Shown: positions 17,295 through 26,473, numbered from the stretch's first letter. The stretch is DNA of 64,000 nucleotides from Shewanella glacialimarina (GCF_020511155.1 NZ_CP041216.1:558001-622000), one strand, 5' to 3'. The notes: generated by a model not told the origin, from the sequence alone. A program made the numbers and translations.

Positions 17295-17671
17295 TAACGC
17301 CTCTTTGTTATATTTAGCCAGATTCTTGTGCTGGTCGCTATCGACGCGCAAGAGTATAGGATAAGCGCATTAAGACCAAATTCTAATCTGCCTTGTTTAA
17401 ATTTTTTCTAAGGTTAGCTGGCTTTATTATAGCTGTAGTGATTGATTCTGCTTTAATTAGCATTTGTTATCGGCTGCTATTTCGGTACATATCAATACTG
17501 AATAGCTCACAATTAACGCTCATCTGCTCAGTCATTAATCTTGTCATATTAATTCGATATTTTCGTCATATTCACTGCGTAAGCTAGTGCTGATAATCAG
17601 TTAATTCAGCGTGTATTATTGCAAAAATGCATAACAACAGGCATGACAGCACGACAATATGGAGCAATAAG
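17295..17671. other. Intergenic region; weak 64-codon frame
   Basis: Between divergent mtgA and the phosphodiesterase. A TTG-started frame at 17393-17587 would encode a very hydrophobic 64-residue peptide with two membrane-like stretches, but there is no ribosome site and it lies in an AT-rich promoter region; I do not call it a gene. Confidence 0.4.
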
Positions 17672-18955
17672 ATGACAAGGCAAAAAAGCGTAATACTGGG
17701 AGTTATTTCTGTTTTGGCCAGTATGCTATGGGTTTCAGGCTGCAACAGTAACGATAATAATGATGATGCTAGCTCAGTAGGCGTTGATAAAAGTGTTAAC
17801 GCTCAAGTTGGCCCTAGACCTTTATTTTTAGTCGATCAAATGCAAGCCAGCGAGCTAAAAACTCAATTGGTACAATGCGAGTCGGGGCCATTTTATCGAA
17901 CGGACTTTTCGATTGGGCATCGTGGTGCATCAATGCAGTTTCCTGAGCACACTAAAGAAGCCTATCAAGCGGCAATTCATTCCGGTGCAGGTATTGTTGA
18001 ATGTGACGTTACTTTTACCGCAGACAAAGAACTCGTATGTCGCCACTCACAGTGTGACTTAGCCACCACCACTAATATTTTGGCCATTCCAGCGCTTGCC
18101 AATAAATGTTCAGTGCCTTTCTCGCCTGCCGATGTTGCCAACGGTGTTAGCGCAACAGCCACTTGCTGTACCAGTGATATCAGCCTAGCTGAATTTAAAA
18201 CCTTAAAAGGCAAGATGGATGGTTTTAATCCAAAAGCGACCACAGTTGCAGAGTTTATTGATGGTACACCAAATTGGCGCACAGACTTGTACGCAGGTAA
18301 TGGCACCTTAATGACTCACGCTGAAAGTATTGCTTTGTTTAAAGCTGCTGGAGTGAAGATGACGCCAGAGCTTAAATCGGCCAATGTGAGCATGCCCTAT
18401 GATGGCTTTACTCAACAAGATTACGCCCAAAAAATGCTAGATGAATATGGCGCCGCAGGCGTTGATGCTTCGCAGGTATTTCCGCAATCATTTAATTTAG
18501 ATGACGTGAAATATTGGATAGCGAACGCACCTGAATTTGCAGAGCAAGCGGTGTATTTAGATGATCGTTATGATTTTAGCAGCGGTTTTGATCCACAAAA
18601 TAGTGCCACCTGGTCACCGAGCATGGAGACTTTGGCGGCAGATGGTGTGAAGATTATTGCACCGCCATTATGGGTGTTAGTCACTTTAGATGAGAATAAG
18701 GCGATAGTCCCTTCTGAATATGCCAAAGCGGCTACAGCAGCGGGCTTAAAAATAATTGCCTGGTCACTTGAGCGTTCAGGGCCCCTTAGTCAGGGCGGTG
18801 GCGGTTGGTATTATCAAAGCATCGCCGATGCGATTGATAATGAAGGTGACACCTTTGAGCTGCTAGACGTGTTAGCAAAAGATGTTGGGGTAATAGGCGT
18901 ATTTTCAGACTGGCCCGCTACGGTAACTTACTATGCTAACTGTATGGATAAGTAA
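17672..18955 (+). CDS. Lipoprotein glycerophosphodiester phosphodiesterase
   Basis: 427 residues from the ATG at 17672, supported by GGAG upstream and by the lipoprotein signal that begins there (lipobox WVSGC). The GDPD TIM barrel is marked by [18 protein letters not shown], the metal-binding Glu/Asp of IVECDVTFT and the catalytic His of [10 protein letters not shown], then [11 protein letters not shown] and an [10 protein letters not shown] strand near the end. It would hydrolyse glycerophosphodiesters to glycerol-3-phosphate and an alcohol, GlpQ-like, at the cell surface or periplasm. Two extra Cys-rich insertions ([17 protein letters not shown]) lengthen the barrel relative to E. coli GlpQ. 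A strong terminator follows. No transporter for glycerol-3-phosphate is adjacent. Confidence 0.9.
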   Translation: MTRQKSVILGVISVLASMLWVSGCNSNDNNDDASSVGVDKSVNAQVGPRPLFLVDQMQASELKTQLVQCESGPFYRTDFSIGHRGASMQFPEHTKEAYQAAIHSGAGIVECDVTFTADKELVCRHSQCDLATTTNILAIPALANKCSVPFSPADVANGVSATATCCTSDISLAEFKTLKGKMDGFNPKATTVAEFIDGTPNWRTDLYAGNGTLMTHAESIALFKAAGVKMTPELKSANVSMPYDGFTQQDYAQKMLDEYGAAGVDASQVFPQSFNLDDVKYWIANAPEFAEQAVYLDDRYDFSSGFDPQNSATWSPSMETLAADGVKIIAPPLWVLVTLDENKAIVPSEYAKAATAAGLKIIAWSLERSGPLSQGGGGWYYQSIADAIDNEGDTFELLDVLAKDVGVIGVFSDWPATVTYYANCMDK

Positions 18956-19003
18956 GCTATAGCGAGCTTTGAAAATTAGTCGATTGGCAGAGTTAACATA
19001 GCT

Positions 19004-19033
19004 AAAAGCGGGATATCATTATCCCGCTTTTTT
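19004..19033 (+). terminator. Terminator after glycerophosphodiesterase
   Basis: AAAAGCGGGAT (19004-19014) and ATCCCGCTTTT (19021-19031) form an 11-bp stem with loop ATCATT and continuing T residues. Confidence 0.92.
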
Positions 19034-19128
19034 GTTGATGTTTGGCGATTTTTATAGGTAATTTGCAGCTTTAATAATTCATCTTATATATCGGCATCGG
19101 ATATCAAGCTGCAGAGTGGGATCATCAA

Positions 19129-19686
19129 CTATTCATATTTTTGTTCTACTTTTTCAATCAAAGCTTGCCACTGCGGATACTCTTCAAAACTTTTTTGTAA
19201 GTCTCCCCATGGCGACAAAGTGTCATTAATATCGACCTGTTGATCTTGCTGAGTGGCTAAGTAAAGATAATAAAACGCCGAGGCGCGATAATTTGCTGCA
19301 CAGTGCACCACCACAGGTTGATCATTATTGGCCTTCATTAATGCAAAAAATTGCTCAACATTTTCAAGTGTCGGTTGTTGCCAATCAACGCTGATATTGT
19401 GGTATTGCATGCCCAGTTTCGTCACTATTTGTTGTTCATTTTTAAGGGCATTTGGATTGTCATTGGGGATTAAATTTATGACGGTTTTAACGCCAGCTTG
19501 TTGTAATAATGCAAATTGCCCTTCTGTAGGTAAACCTGCGGTAATAACTTGATTTTGGTTAAATTTAACCGCTTTAATTTCACTTAACTTGCTAGTGTTT
19601 ATTTGAACTGCCGCCATGCTATTCCCACCCGTCAGAAGTAGTAAGATGACTAAGTGGGTCATCATAATAATTTTAAAGTGTTTCAT
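19129..19686 (-). CDS. Periplasmic DUF442/beta-lactamase-hydrolase-like phosphatase
   Basis: 185 residues with a signal peptide ending near SMAA. The body reads VITAGLPTEGQFALLQQAGVKTVINLIPNDNP and QPVVVHCAANYRASAFYYLY. The P-loop is HCAANYR, a CX4R loop rather than the CX5R of classical tyrosine phosphatases; DUF442/BLH proteins share this shorter loop (CRSGTR). The fold is therefore dual-specificity-phosphatase-like, but phosphatase activity is not assured. It is likely periplasmic. The gene stands alone and is convergent with the phosphodiesterase. The ATG at 19684-19686 begins the signal peptide; AAGGAT lies just upstream. Confidence 0.8.
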   Translation of the reverse strand: MKHFKIIMMTHLVILLLLTGGNSMAAVQINTSKLSEIKAVKFNQNQVITAGLPTEGQFALLQQAGVKTVINLIPNDNPNALKNEQQIVTKLGMQYHNISVDWQQPTLENVEQFFALMKANNDQPVVVHCAANYRASAFYYLYLATQQDQQVDINDTLSPWGDLQKSFEEYPQWQALIEKVEQKYE

Positions 19687-19953
19687 TGGTTATCCTTGCT
19701 GCATATTGCCTTAACTTGTTCAAATTGACTTAAAGTTAGTTGAGTTTAAATTAAACTAACGCCCAGTTAACTGAACTGAACTGAACTTAGCCAAACGTCG
19801 CCAACCAAAGCATAGCGGTTATTGATACAGGTTTTAATCATAGAACTGCTTATCCACGTCGACAAGCTTACATCAAATCTGCCAGTTGTTGGGGACTTCA
19901 TTAGCTGTTAGCATTATTTCCTTATAATAAACAGATAGTTAATAGCATTAGTG

Positions 19954-20580
19954 CTAGCTCTGAATAAGGCGCTTTATCTGTTTTAGGCTAGTTTCATAAT
20001 GCTGATAATCCAGCTTGATTGGGTAAAACTGCTGATTATGCAGTAACACTAATGACGGAAATCCTTGAATAGGCAGTTGCCTTGCTTGAGTGATTTCGGC
20101 CATTAACTGTTGCTCCACTTCCTCACTTTGCATCTGTTGCTCAAAATGGTTTTTATCCATGCCGATACTGACAGCCAGCTCAGATAACACAGCAATATCA
20201 GACGGATTTTTTGCCCGTAAATAATAGGCTTGTTGAATGGCATGAATCATTTGCGCTTCTAAGCCTGATGCTCTTGCCACCAAAGCTGCGCGGCAACTTG
20301 GGTAGGTTGAGCGTCTTGGCTGGCACACAGTCCAAAAATCGTGGTTAAACTCAGTGCCGAGTTGCTGATGGATGTTATGCCATGTTTGCTGTAAAAATTG
20401 CTGCATCTCTGCTGGCATGGGGGCGAGACTGTCGGGTGCTAAGCCACCGACTGTTAATTCAATGGCTAGCTTATCGGTAAACATTGCTAACTGATTTTGC
20501 AGTTTTATCCACGTTGGTTGGTAGCCCCAGCACCAACTGCACATAGGGTCGTAAACATAATATAGAATCGCTTTCTTCAT
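19954..20580 (-). CDS. DsbA/FrnE-family thioredoxin-fold protein
   Basis: 208 residues from the ATG at 20580, where the conserved strand (KKAILYYVYDPMCSWCWG) begins; an upstream ATG at 20598 is possible. The redox motif is CSWC. No signal peptide, so it acts in the cytoplasm, unlike DsbA. The helical insert and C-terminal IQGFPSLVLLHNQ with the cis-Pro are typical of the family that includes protein-disulfide isomerases and 2-hydroxychromene-2-carboxylate isomerase relatives. Two further Cys (TVCQPRR, YPSCRAA) are present. Substrate unknown. The gene is divergent from the GRAM-like gene at 20773. Confidence 0.85.
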   Translation of the reverse strand: MKKAILYYVYDPMCSWCWGYQPTWIKLQNQLAMFTDKLAIELTVGGLAPDSLAPMPAEMQQFLQQTWHNIHQQLGTEFNHDFWTVCQPRRSTYPSCRAALVARASGLEAQMIHAIQQAYYLRAKNPSDIAVLSELAVSIGMDKNHFEQQMQSEEVEQQLMAEITQARQLPIQGFPSLVLLHNQQFYPIKLDYQHYETSLKQIKRLIQS

Positions 20581-20743
20581 GGTTATTTTGCTAATCATCT
20601 GACACTTATCAACATAATGGCATATTTTACGCGTCTTTTAAGCACTATTTAAAATAGTGCTGCAAGGTGATAAAAATTAACTATTTTTCAAAGCACTAAA
20701 TAAATAACGTAAAGCTTGAGAAGCCTTTAACAGTGGTTATAAT

Positions 20744-20759
20744 AATGATCTCGATCACA
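20744..20759 (+). promoter_or_regulatory. CRP-like palindrome
   Basis: AATGATCTCGATCACA matches the CRP consensus TGTGATCTAGATCACA at 13 of 16 positions. It ends 14 nt before the ATG at 20773 and abuts the Shine-Dalgarno AAGGAGAG, so if it is bound, repression (or action on the divergent gene at 20580) is more likely than activation. Confidence 0.35.
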
Positions 20760-20772
20760 AAAGGAGAGATGT

Positions 20773-21156
20773 ATGTTCGTAATGGGCTTGTCCAACGATG
20801 TCACTGATTCAACTGACGCAACCATACAAAAAGGCGCATTTCGTGCTGAGGGTACGCTATGGATTGAGGAAGAGTACTTACATTTTGAACCTTTTAATCA
20901 AGACCTAGCTTATGGTCCTTATGCAATAGAGTTAGATAACATCAAGTCGGTAACCACTTGCTGGAGCCGCGGTACAGGAGTTATTCCTGTTGATGCTGAT
21001 TCTATTCAAGTGATTACATTAGATAGTCAAAAATTCCGCTTTATTTTAGATTCCCCTAAAGAGTGGACTGAAAAGCTGTTGTCTTTGCTAACGCCTAAAT
21101 TGTCACTTAAATCATCGACTAAACCTTCGTCTAAATCATTAGCGAAAAACGCTTAA
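20773..21156 (+). CDS. GRAM/PH-like domain protein, hypothetical
   Basis: 127 residues without signal peptide. Residues ~20-105 look like a small beta-rich PH/GRAM fold: FRAEGTLWIEEEYLHFEPFNQDL, YAIELDNIKSVTTCWSRGTG, IPVDADSIQVITLDSQKFRFILDSP, then helix KEWTEKLLSLL. A Ser/Lys-rich tail follows. AAGGAGAG precedes the start; the ATG four codons in is also possible. One base separates it from the GNAT gene, so the two are probably co-transcribed and translationally coupled. Membrane or lipid association is only inferred from the fold. Confidence 0.65.
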   Translation: MFVMGLSNDVTDSTDATIQKGAFRAEGTLWIEEEYLHFEPFNQDLAYGPYAIELDNIKSVTTCWSRGTGVIPVDADSIQVITLDSQKFRFILDSPKEWTEKLLSLLTPKLSLKSSTKPSSKSLAKNA

Positions 21157-21157
21157 T

Positions 21158-21649
21158 ATGAGCCGTGAAAAGTTGAGTTTAACGCCAATAACCGAGGCTG
21201 ATTTAGCCACCTTGTTTGCTTTTGAAAGTGACCCTATAGCCAGCCAAATGGCACACTTTCCTTCACGTGATAAAGCTGCTTTTTATCAGCATTGGCAACA
21301 AAAAGTCATTAGTGCACCTGACGCGATAGCGCAAGGGATTTGGCTACAAGGCCAGCTTATAGGCAGCATGCTCAGTTGGTACAACCCAAAAGATAGCCTC
21401 ATTCAAAATGGACGGTTAATAGGTTACTGGATCGACCGTGAATACTGGGGACAAGGCATAGCCACCCAAGCTTTAGCGCTGTTTTTACCTTTGCTACCTA
21501 AAGAGCCGTTATTTGCTTACGTAGCAGCACATAATATCGGCTCATTAAAGGTGATTAAGCGATATGGTTTTATGCCTGTGGCGTTGACGGCAGAACAAAC
21601 CAGAGACTTGCCACAAGGATTAGGTTTATATAAAAAAGCCGATGAATAA
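21158..21649 (+). CDS. GNAT-family N-acetyltransferase
   Basis: 163 residues of the RimJ/RimL-type GNAT fold: LSLTPITEADLATLFAFESDP at the start, the acetyl-CoA loop region IGYWIDREYWGQGIATQALALFL (Q/RxxGxA), and VAAHNIGSLKVIKRYGFMPV near the end. It transfers acetyl from acetyl-CoA to an amine; the substrate is unknown. It starts 2 bp after the stop of the GRAM-like gene, in the same direction. The ATG directly follows TTAAT with no independent Shine-Dalgarno, in keeping with coupling. Confidence 0.88.
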   Translation: MSREKLSLTPITEADLATLFAFESDPIASQMAHFPSRDKAAFYQHWQQKVISAPDAIAQGIWLQGQLIGSMLSWYNPKDSLIQNGRLIGYWIDREYWGQGIATQALALFLPLLPKEPLFAYVAAHNIGSLKVIKRYGFMPVALTAEQTRDLPQGLGLYKKADE

Positions 21650-21771
21650 ATCCATTAATAACAGTCATTCATAGTGATGGATTAGGTGCCTTTTATCTCG
21701 CTAATGGCTAAAGGGCATTTATGATTTAACCCGCTAATGCTAAAATCTTGCCTTCATTTTGGGAGAACCAC

Positions 21772-23019
21772 ATGTCTTTTGGCGCGCTAGCATTACATCC
21801 GCAATTATTCTCACGTTTAAGTGCGCTTAATTTTATCCAGCCTACGGCGATTCAAGCTGAGGCAATACCGGTTATTTTATCGGGTAAAGATGTCATGGCA
21901 GGCGCTCAAACTGGCACGGGTAAAACCGCAGCATTCTGCCTGCCGATCCTGCATCAGTTGCTAAGTCTGCAAGATAGTCAAATTGACACAGCTAGTTCAA
22001 CCCCAGTTAGAAAGGTGAAGGCATTAGTGCTAACCCCAACCCGAGAATTAGCCCAACAAGTACACCATAATTTAACTCAGCTAATGGCTGATACTAATAT
22101 CAAGGCGGCATTACTTTACGGTGGCGTTAGCACCCAAGTTCAAGTTAGCGAGTTAACCGCAGGGGTTGATATTATTGTCGCCACCCCAGGCCGCTTACTG
22201 GACTTATTACGTCGACGGGCAACCAGCTTGTCTGCGGTTGATTACTTTGTCATTGATGAAGCCGACCGCATGTTAGATATGGGCTTTAGAGATGAAATAA
22301 TTGACGTGTTAAAGCGCTTACCCAAGCAGCGCCAAACCTTGTTGTTTTCCGCCACCTTAGATGACCGTATTTTTTCATTTAGTAAGCGGTTACTTACCCA
22401 GGCTAAAGTGATTGAAACCCACGCCCGTAATCAAACAGCGGTCACGGTGACAGAGCGAGTTTATAATGTCGATGCACATAAAAAATGTGATTTACTGTGT
22501 AAGCTTATAACCGTTGAAAAATGGCAACAAGTATTGATTTTTAGCCGTACCAAGCAAGATGCCGATGTGTTGGTGAAACAAATGAGCCTACGCGGGGTAA
22601 AAGTGGCGGCTTTACATGCTGACTTATCGCAATTAATACGTGAGCAAGTACTTACTGACTTTAAAGCTGGCCAATTAACCGCGCTAGTTGCCACCGATGT
22701 TGCCGCACGTGGAATTGATATTGCGCAGTTGGATTATGTGGTCAATATGGAGCTGCCGTTTAAGCTTGAAGACTATGTGCATCGCATTGGACGCACTGGC
22801 AGAGCAGGGCAAGCTGGTCATGCCATTACCTTATTAAGTGTCGACGATGAACCATTTTTAATAAAGCTAGAAGCTTATTTAGATAAGCGTTTACCACAGC
22901 AATGGTACCCAGGTTTTGAACCTGATTTAACCCAAGTCGCCCCGGTGACGCGTAAAACCAAGAAAGGCTCGTTAAAGCAGCAAGCTAGGCAAAAAGCATT
23001 AGCACAATCAAAACGTTAG
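21772..23019 (+). CDS. DEAD-box RNA helicase (RhlE-like)
   Basis: 415 residues from the ATG at 21772 (GGGAGAA upstream). All SF2 helicase motifs are visible: Q motif (IQPTAIQAEAIP), I (AQTGTGKT), Ia (PTRELAQQ), II (VIDEADRMLDMGF), III (SAT), IV (LIFSRTKQD), V (ATDVAARGID) and VI (HRIGRTGRAGQ). A short basic tail (RKTKKGSLKQQARQKALAQSKR) follows, as in RhlE-type proteins involved in ribosome assembly or RNA decay, often cold-related. It is a free-standing gene downstream of the GNAT gene by 122 bp. The exact paralogue cannot be fixed without comparison. Confidence 0.93.
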   Translation: MSFGALALHPQLFSRLSALNFIQPTAIQAEAIPVILSGKDVMAGAQTGTGKTAAFCLPILHQLLSLQDSQIDTASSTPVRKVKALVLTPTRELAQQVHHNLTQLMADTNIKAALLYGGVSTQVQVSELTAGVDIIVATPGRLLDLLRRRATSLSAVDYFVIDEADRMLDMGFRDEIIDVLKRLPKQRQTLLFSATLDDRIFSFSKRLLTQAKVIETHARNQTAVTVTERVYNVDAHKKCDLLCKLITVEKWQQVLIFSRTKQDADVLVKQMSLRGVKVAALHADLSQLIREQVLTDFKAGQLTALVATDVAARGIDIAQLDYVVNMELPFKLEDYVHRIGRTGRAGQAGHAITLLSVDDEPFLIKLEAYLDKRLPQQWYPGFEPDLTQVAPVTRKTKKGSLKQQARQKALAQSKR

Positions 23020-23331
23020 AATGGTGTTCACAAGGCTGTAGTTGTTAATCAGGTAACCTAGGTATAAGCGCTTCTGTGATGCGCAGCAACTACCTATATA
23101 CTTAAGACACCATGAATTAAGAACATAGCTATTTTTTTCTGGAAAAACTGAACCTGCTGTCGATGCTTACTGCCGCGATTGCAGGTGGAGTTATTCTTGT
23201 GGCAAAGCTTGAGCGGAGTGTCATTTTGCTTATATTACATTAATAAATAAGCTATCTTGTAATATACAGGATGCAGAACATGCCGAGCTGTTAATTTATT
23301 TAATGTTAGTAAATAGCCCCAAGGAACCTTT
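23020..23331. other. Intergenic region with short hydrophobic frame
   Basis: 312 bp upstream of the HD-GYP gene. A frame open from ~23132, with ATG at 23163 and TAA at 23241, reads MLTAAIAGGVILVAKLERSV and could be a remnant of a membrane-protein N-terminus; it has no clear ribosome site. Nothing else was seen. Confidence 0.35.
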
Positions 23332-24528
23332 ATGCTGATTGAACATGACATTGCAGACGTATGTGTTGGGATGTATGTGGTCGAAATCACCGAACCTAAA
23401 GATACGTTTTCGTTAGCTAAGCCTGGGGTGCTTAAAAGTGAGCGTGTTATCGAAGCATTAAAGCGCAAGTCGGTCACTAAGCTGTTAATTGATACCAGTA
23501 AAACAGAGGGCGTTGTTACTAAAATTGTTAAAAGTGTGCCAACACCTGCACAGGAAACTGCTAAGCCTGTTACAAGGAACTTTTTTAATCAAGAATTAGT
23601 TAAAGCTCGCCAAGTATTTGATGAATCTAAAAATATCCAAAAAAAGTTATTCCATAATGCACAGCATGGTTTGCCGTTAGATATGGACCCGGTGCAAAAA
23701 ATTACTACCGAATCGACAGATTTAATTTTCAATAACCCAAATGCGCTATCGTGTGTGATTAATATTCGCAATAAAGATGAATATTTGCTTGAGCACTCAG
23801 TGTCAGTATCGGTATTGATGACGATGTTTGCCGTGTATAAAAAAATCGATAAAGAGATTGTTAATCAACTCGCTATTGGTGCATTTTTACATGATGTCGG
23901 TAAAATTATGATCCCCGATCGTATTCTGAATAAGGCCGATAGATTAACAGATGAAGAGTTTCATATTATGAAAACTCACGCCAATTACTCGATTGAAATT
24001 ATGAAAAATACCCCAGGCATCAGTCCGCTTAGTCTCGAGGTTGCAAGCTTACACCATGAAAAAATCAATGGTTTAGGTTATCCATTTGGCGTCGCTGCAG
24101 AAAAAATTACCCTTTACGGAAGAATGATCAGTATTTGCGATATTTTCGACGCATTGATTTCACATCGCTGCTACAAGCAAGGCTATGCCCAAGTAAAAGC
24201 CTTTAGTATTTTACGTGTATTAGCTGAAAACAATGAATTAGATAAAGACTTAGTCGATCAATTTATCCGTTGTATGGGTGTTTACCCTGTTGGCTCAGTG
24301 GTGCTTCTTGAGTCAAATAGGCTGGCTATTGTCGAAGGCCATAACCCGAAAGACCCTATTCGCCCTCTTGTGAAACCGTTTTATCATTTAAAACCTAATC
24401 ACTTTGAAACAGGACAAAAGATTGATTTGGCCACAGTCACCGACGAACTAATTGTTAAATGTGTCCGTGCAGATGATTTTAATCTCAATATGGAACAAAT
24501 TATTGAGTATTTAGCTCACGAGGGCTAG
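23332..24528 (+). CDS. HD-GYP domain cyclic-di-GMP phosphodiesterase
   Basis: 398 residues with AAGGAAC just before the ATG. Residues ~1-125 form a DUF3391-type N-terminal domain (VCVGMYVVEITEP onward). The HD-GYP domain follows (~140-330): HD of GAFLHDVGK, KTHANYS, HHEKINGLGYP with intact GYP, and ISICDIFDALISHRCYK. All metal-ligand residues appear present, so hydrolysis of c-di-GMP to GMP is expected. No membrane segment, so cytoplasmic. It is transcribed alone. It is one of three c-di-GMP proteins in this window, with 37830 and 57709. Confidence 0.92.
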   Translation: MLIEHDIADVCVGMYVVEITEPKDTFSLAKPGVLKSERVIEALKRKSVTKLLIDTSKTEGVVTKIVKSVPTPAQETAKPVTRNFFNQELVKARQVFDESKNIQKKLFHNAQHGLPLDMDPVQKITTESTDLIFNNPNALSCVINIRNKDEYLLEHSVSVSVLMTMFAVYKKIDKEIVNQLAIGAFLHDVGKIMIPDRILNKADRLTDEEFHIMKTHANYSIEIMKNTPGISPLSLEVASLHHEKINGLGYPFGVAAEKITLYGRMISICDIFDALISHRCYKQGYAQVKAFSILRVLAENNELDKDLVDQFIRCMGVYPVGSVVLLESNRLAIVEGHNPKDPIRPLVKPFYHLKPNHFETGQKIDLATVTDELIVKCVRADDFNLNMEQIIEYLAHEG

Positions 24529-24948
24529 CCTGTAAATCCGCTTATTTGCTGTTAGGTCATGACTTCAGAAAACATGGCCATCTAAGAATACTAGGGTCAT
24601 TATTCAAAGTGGCATTAGAAGTGTTTCTAGCATGAACTGTATATTGTGAATATTTAGAGACTCGTTTTATTAAATGGTAGCGATAGCTGTGTGATTAAAA
24701 ATTAACTTATCCTTGGTCTATTTTGGCTAACATGGGTAAGATCGATACAGTTCTTCCACACCCAATCCCAATCAAGTATCCCTTAGCAAAAATTAATATA
24801 GTCATAACATGCTAGGCTTGAAAGCGTGTAAAAAGGTACTACTGCGTTTGAAACTACATCTAGAATAAATGAGCTTATTGTGAAAAATGAACTAATATTA
24901 TCTAATTAAAGCAGTTTAGATACATATGGTTTAACGAGCGAATGTCTA
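24529..24948. other. AT-rich intergenic region, no gene seen
   Basis: 420 bp between the HD-GYP and binding-protein genes. No frame, hairpin or repeat was supportable. Confidence 0.5.
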
Positions 24949-25680
24949 ATGATAAAAATAGTATTACTGACCATGGTTATTATTTTTTGCCTACCTCTAA
25001 ATGCTCAAGCTTTGCGAGTCGTCACAGAAGATCTTCCGCCTTATCAAATTGTGATAGATGAAAAATTGGTTGGTGGGAGTTCATTTTTGGTTGTAGAAGA
25101 AATGCTAAAACGTGCTGAACTGGACCCTGAAATTGAATTATTGCCGTGGGCTAGAGCCTACAAAATTGCAACATCGAGTGCTAATGTTATTATTTTTTCT
25201 ATTGCTAGAAATAAAGGAAGGGAACCGTTATTTCATTGGCTGGCAAAATTAAGGAACCTAAAATATCATTTTTATTCTTTAGTTAAACGACAAGATTTAA
25301 TGAACTTAACCTTGGCTGAGGCACTAGATCGAACAGTCGTGGCAGTACGTTATAGTTATGAAGCAGACTTACTGCAAAAAATTGGTTTTGTAGAAGGTAA
25401 AAATTTAATTTTAACCGTGACCTATAAAGATGCATGGAGAATGTTATTAAAAGGACGTGCTGATTTCACTTATGCTAATGAATTCATTGAATCAACAATT
25501 TTTGAAACACTAATTATTGAGCCTAATTTGTTTATTGCAAACTTTGATTTGGGTGACACTTCTGATCTTTATATTGCAGCCAGTCTTGATACCTCGCCAC
25601 ATATACTGAAGCAACTCAAAGACAGCTTATTATCAATGCAACAAGATGGTACCTTTAAACTATTATTGGAAACAGACTAA
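24949..25680 (+). CDS. Periplasmic solute-binding protein, family 3-like (orphan)
   Basis: 243 residues with a signal peptide ending near NAQA (residue ~21). Lobe 1 starts LRVVTEDLPPYQIVIDEKLVGGSS and continues FLVVEEMLKRAELDPEIELLPWARAYKIA, typical of transporter-less family-3 binding proteins. Lobe 2 includes VAVRYSYEADLLQKIGF, and the C-terminus returns to a helical LKQLKDSLLSMQQDGTFKLLLE. No transport genes are adjacent. More AT-rich than its neighbours. The ATG at 24949 has no strong Shine-Dalgarno (GAGCG ~10 nt upstream). The ligand is unknown. Confidence 0.85.
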   Translation: MIKIVLLTMVIIFCLPLNAQALRVVTEDLPPYQIVIDEKLVGGSSFLVVEEMLKRAELDPEIELLPWARAYKIATSSANVIIFSIARNKGREPLFHWLAKLRNLKYHFYSLVKRQDLMNLTLAEALDRTVVAVRYSYEADLLQKIGFVEGKNLILTVTYKDAWRMLLKGRADFTYANEFIESTIFETLIIEPNLFIANFDLGDTSDLYIAASLDTSPHILKQLKDSLLSMQQDGTFKLLLETD

Positions 25681-26181
25681 TCATCTTCGCCCTATAATAA
25701 AAAAGCTGCTAATAACATGATTGTTTATGGTTACCTAGAAAGTCTAAGCACGAGTGTGTTATTAAAGTCTTTTAGGCTTATTTTTATTCAATAGCTCACT
25801 TTTATACTCTTGCCTTGCTATGACTTTTGATACGATTCATATACCGCTATAAGCAGTTTACTGCGCTGATATTTATCAAGCGCTAGGAGCAATATTCAGC
25901 TATTCTTCTAATTAAATCCGGACTATAAATATGAGTGGCTTGGTCTTTTTTACCTAACCACCAACAGAGTAACGTTTCAGTGCCCATTCAAGACTAATTC
26001 CATTAGTCATTAGCCCTTGCTCTTGATTGCTGAATTAGGACTGTTTCTGTTATCATCACCGATCCGATATTCTACGCCCGCTAATGTTGCAGATTAACCT
26101 GAACGATTAATGGATTGTGCTTAGAATACGCGCTTTAAATATGTGATATCTATCGACAGCTTTCGCCTACAGGTAACCTTT
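25681..26181. other. Intergenic region with dispersed repeat
   Basis: 501 bp between the binding-protein gene and the J-domain gene. It holds repeat copy B (25833-25879). No gene-like frame was found; the promoter of the downstream operon must lie here, but I could not fix -10/-35 boxes. Confidence 0.5.
25833..25879 (+). repeat. Dispersed ~48-bp repeat, copy B
   Basis: About 80% identical to 11697-11744; shares the ATTCATATACCGCTATAAGC arm and the ACTGCGCTGATATTTA block. Confidence 0.55.
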
Positions 26182-26466
26182 ATGATTAACCACTTCACTG
26201 TACTGGGTGTCAAAGCCAGTGCCAAAGAAGATGAAATAAAAAAAGCCTATAAACGTTTATCCAACAAGTATCACCCAGATAAACTACTCTTAGCCTCAGA
26301 TGAAGAACGGCAGCAAGCAGAAGTGCAACTGCAAAGAGTCAAGAAAGCTTATGATGTGCTAAGTGATAAAAAGCTCAGAAACGCATTTATCAAAGACTTT
26401 AATAACGTGATAGTGACCGATCCTGCCGCCGCAATGCGCGAGCTGTGGGACCAATTTTACCCTTGA
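26182..26466 (+). CDS. Small J-domain (DnaJ-like) protein
   Basis: 94 residues from the ATG at 26182, chosen because the J-domain begins immediately (HFTVLGVKASAKEDEIKKAY) and AGGTAAC lies upstream; an earlier ATG at 26143 adds 13 unrelated residues. The HPD tripeptide is intact at residues 31-33 (KYHPDKL), and helix IV follows. There is no G/F region, zinc finger or substrate-binding domain, so it is a type III co-chaperone that stimulates a DnaK-like ATPase. A DnaK partner is not encoded here. It is first of four tightly linked genes to 28667, so it probably recruits Hsp70 to the products of that operon (inference). Confidence 0.88.
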   Translation: MINHFTVLGVKASAKEDEIKKAYKRLSNKYHPDKLLLASDEERQQAEVQLQRVKKAYDVLSDKKLRNAFIKDFNNVIVTDPAAAMRELWDQFYP

Positions 26467-26473
26467 GTATCCC

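Noticed and set aside
17393..17587. 64-residue hydrophobic ORF with TTG start
   Set aside because: No ribosome site, lies in the mtgA/phosphodiesterase promoter region, and is AT-rich enough to give hydrophobic codons by chance.
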